Assembly: GCA_958453575.1 (NCBI GenBank)
Contig: CAUDYH010000066.1
Span: 1 to 6,782 of the forward strand
Direction of reading: 5' to 3'
DNA length: 6,782 bases
From: an uncultured Collinsella sp.
Lineage (GTDB): Bacteria > Actinomycetota > Coriobacteriia > Coriobacteriales > Coriobacteriaceae
Shown here one piece after another: positions 5,382 through 6,782 of the stretch; the stretch's first letter is position 1; each line of letters starts with the position of its first letter. The notes beneath the pieces were generated by a model. It saw only the letters and a list, made by a program, of their open reading frames with translations, was not told the origin of the DNA and made no database searches. The position numbers and the translations under genes were made by a program.

Positions 5382-6290
5382 ATGGCCAACCTTCGCGACA
5401 TTAAGAAGCGAATCTCCTCGGTTACCACGACCAAGCAGATCACGCGCACGATGGAGATGGTCTCTACGGCCAAGATCCGTCGTGCCCTCGATCGCTCCAA
5501 GCAGGCCGAGCCCTATAAGGAGGCGCTGACCGACGTCATGTTGACGGTCGCCGGCGATGCCTCCTGTTCGGGCACCGATCCCATGCTGCAGAAGCATGAG
5601 AGCGTCAAGCATGGCCTGATTGTCGTTATTGCTTCGGACCGCGGCCTTGCCGGCGGTTTCAATACGACGGTGGAGCGCACGGCCGAAAAGCTCGCCGCTT
5701 CTTGGGCGAACGACGGCATCGAGTGCGAGATCATCGCGTGCGGGCGTAAGCCGGCCACGTATTTCCGTGACCGCGCAAACGTCGTCATGCACTTTGAGGG
5801 CAACTCCTCCGAGCCCGATTTCAATCAGGCCCGCATGATCTCCTCTCATATCTGCGATGCGTATCGTGCCGGTGAGCTTGACCGTGTCGAGCTTGTCTAC
5901 CACCACGCCAAGAACCGCGTGGATCAGGAGCTTCGCGTCGAGCATCTGTTGCCGCTCGACCCCGAGATGATCGCTATGGCCCACGGTCCGCGTAAGAACG
6001 AGACCGACGCCCCTAAGCGCATCTCGTCCACGTTCGAGTTCGTGCCCTCTCCCGAGCATGTTCTCGGCAAGCTTGTGCCGTCTTATATCCTGACGGTCAT
6101 CTACCAGGCCCTGATCGATTCGGCGGCTGCCGAGCAGGGTGCACGCCGCAAGGCCATGCACTCCGCGACGGAAAACGCCACCGCGATCATCTCGACCCTT
6201 ACCCGCACGTATAGTCGCGTGCGCCAGGCTTCGATCACGACCGAGATTAACGAGATCGTCGGCGGAGCCTCAGCATTGGAGGAACAGTAA
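5382..6290 (+). CDS. atpG: F1Fo ATP synthase subunit gamma
   Basis: This 302-residue gamma subunit is the central rotor shaft driven by the c ring inside the alpha3beta3 head. The N-terminal coiled-coil helix has the signature LRDIKKRISSVTTTKQITRT (4-23) with MEMVSTAKIRRA (24-35). The Rossmann-like central domain contains ASDRGLAGGFN (84-94). The C-terminal helix carries the signature RQASITTEINEIVGGASAL (281-299). Residues about 200-216 (AHGPRKNETDAPKRISS) form a longer charged loop than in E. coli, which explains most of the extra length (287 in E. coli). The start ATG 5382 has AGAGGAG (5364-5370) eleven bases upstream, inside the end of atpA. The stop TAA overlaps the atpD ATG by one base (TAATG). 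Confidence 0.97.
   Translation: MANLRDIKKRISSVTTTKQITRTMEMVSTAKIRRALDRSKQAEPYKEALTDVMLTVAGDASCSGTDPMLQKHESVKHGLIVVIASDRGLAGGFNTTVERTAEKLAASWANDGIECEIIACGRKPATYFRDRANVVMHFEGNSSEPDFNQARMISSHICDAYRAGELDRVELVYHHAKNRVDQELRVEHLLPLDPEMIAMAHGPRKNETDAPKRISSTFEFVPSPEHVLGKLVPSYILTVIYQALIDSAAAEQGARRKAMHSATENATAIISTLTRTYSRVRQASITTEINEIVGGASALEEQ
6278..6283 (+). promoter_or_regulatory. Shine-Dalgarno for atpD
   Basis: GGAGGA lies six bases before ATG 6290, within the last codons of atpG. It fixes the atpD start and so confirms the N-terminal extension of the beta subunit. Confidence 0.8.
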
Positions 6291-6782
6291 TGGCTAATAA
6301 CACCGTAAAGCTTGCGGTCGAGGAAGCCACCAAGAAGACGACTGCCGGTGATGGTCGCATCGTGCGAATCATCGGTCCTGTCGTCGACGTCAAGTTTGAC
6401 GGTGCGGTGCCCCCGATCTACAACGCGCTCACGGTCGAGGCCGAGACCCCGATCGGTCATCTGAGCACGATCCTCGAGGTCGAGAGCCAGCTTCCGGGCG
6501 GCGTTGTCCGCACGGTCGCCATGTCCTCGACCGATGGCCTGCAGCGCGGCCTCGTCGCCACCGATACCGGCGAGCCCATGAAGATGCCGGTCGGCCCCAA
6601 GACGCTTGGCCGCATCTGGAACGTCATGGGCAAGCCCGTCGACGGCAAGCCTATGCCCGAGGTGGAGGAGTTCTACCCCATCCACCACGCGGCGCCCCGC
6701 TTTGACGAGCTCACCACCAAGACCGAGATCTTCGAGACCGGTATTAAGGCCGTCGACCTGCTCGAGCCCTACATCCGTGGCG
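6290..6782 (+). CDS. atpD: F1Fo ATP synthase subunit beta, N-terminal part (3' truncated by window)
   Basis: The first 164 residues of the catalytic beta subunit are present; the frame is still open at the right edge. The beta-barrel domain begins with GRIVRIIGPVVDVKF (22-36), preceded by about 18 extra residues (MANNTVKLAVEEATKKTT) compared with E. coli. Further family segments are VVRTVAMSSTDGLQRG (72-87), VGPKTLGRIWNVMGKPVDG (101-119), IHHAAPRFDEL (131-141) and ETGIKAVDLLEPY (149-161). The window ends just before the expected Walker A (GGAGVGKT-type), so catalytic residues cannot be checked. The start is fixed by GGAGGA six bases upstream and by the one-base overlap with atpG. The epsilon gene atpC is expected downstream but is not in view. 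Confidence 0.97.
   Translation, partial: MANNTVKLAVEEATKKTTAGDGRIVRIIGPVVDVKFDGAVPPIYNALTVEAETPIGHLSTILEVESQLPGGVVRTVAMSSTDGLQRGLVATDTGEPMKMPVGPKTLGRIWNVMGKPVDGKPMPEVEEFYPIHHAAPRFDELTTKTEIFETGIKAVDLLEPYIRG

Noticed and set aside
1..6782. Mobile element, CRISPR array, tRNA/rRNA, defence system or other novel system
   Set aside because: No transposase, integrase, regular spacer-repeat pattern or tRNA-like fold was seen; gene content is a conventional glpK end, upp and atp operon.

Overview
The window is about 60% G+C by eye and densely coded. All genes point the same way (+ strand). It looks chromosomal, from an actinobacterium-like, high-G+C Gram-positive bacterium. A member of the Coriobacteriia (Collinsella type) is my best guess. 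The reasons are the Lys in the AtpA P-loop (GDRKTGKT, as in actinobacteria, where E. coli has Gln), the extended AtpB and AtpD termini, an AtpH not fused to a b subunit (unlike mycobacteria), and strong GGAGG-type ribosome binding sites. The genus is an inference; no marker RNA is present.

Layout: (1) positions 1-204 are the 3' end of a glycerol kinase gene (glpK). (2) A 123-nt gap with three closely packed inverted repeats leads to upp (328-975), uracil phosphoribosyltransferase. (3) A 281-nt gap holds a strong inverted repeat behind upp, some short repeats and a plausible promoter (1167-1194). (4) From 1257 to the right edge runs the F1Fo ATP synthase operon in the canonical order: a small membrane protein in the atpI position, atpB (a), atpE (c), atpF (b), atpH (delta), atpA (alpha), atpG (gamma) and atpD (beta, cut by the window edge). 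The epsilon gene atpC would be expected just beyond the edge. The upp-atp neighbourhood also occurs in Firmicutes such as Bacillus.

How the parts work together: a, b and c form the membrane proton channel and rotor ring. Delta and the b dimer form the peripheral stalk. Gamma is the rotating shaft, and alpha/beta form the catalytic hexamer. From atpF to atpD the genes are tightly coupled by overlaps of 11 nt and 1 nt (TAATG, twice) or gaps of 5-15 nt. The one long internal gap (124 nt) lies before atpE, the subunit needed in most copies, and ends in a near-perfect Shine-Dalgarno sequence.

I see no mobile element, CRISPR array, tRNA, rRNA or novel defence-like system. The points worth a second look are within a housekeeping operon: an apparent Sec signal peptide on subunit b, a 12-residue insertion beside the alpha Walker B strand, a very short c subunit, a weakly conserved AtpI-position protein, and structured leaders before upp and atpE.
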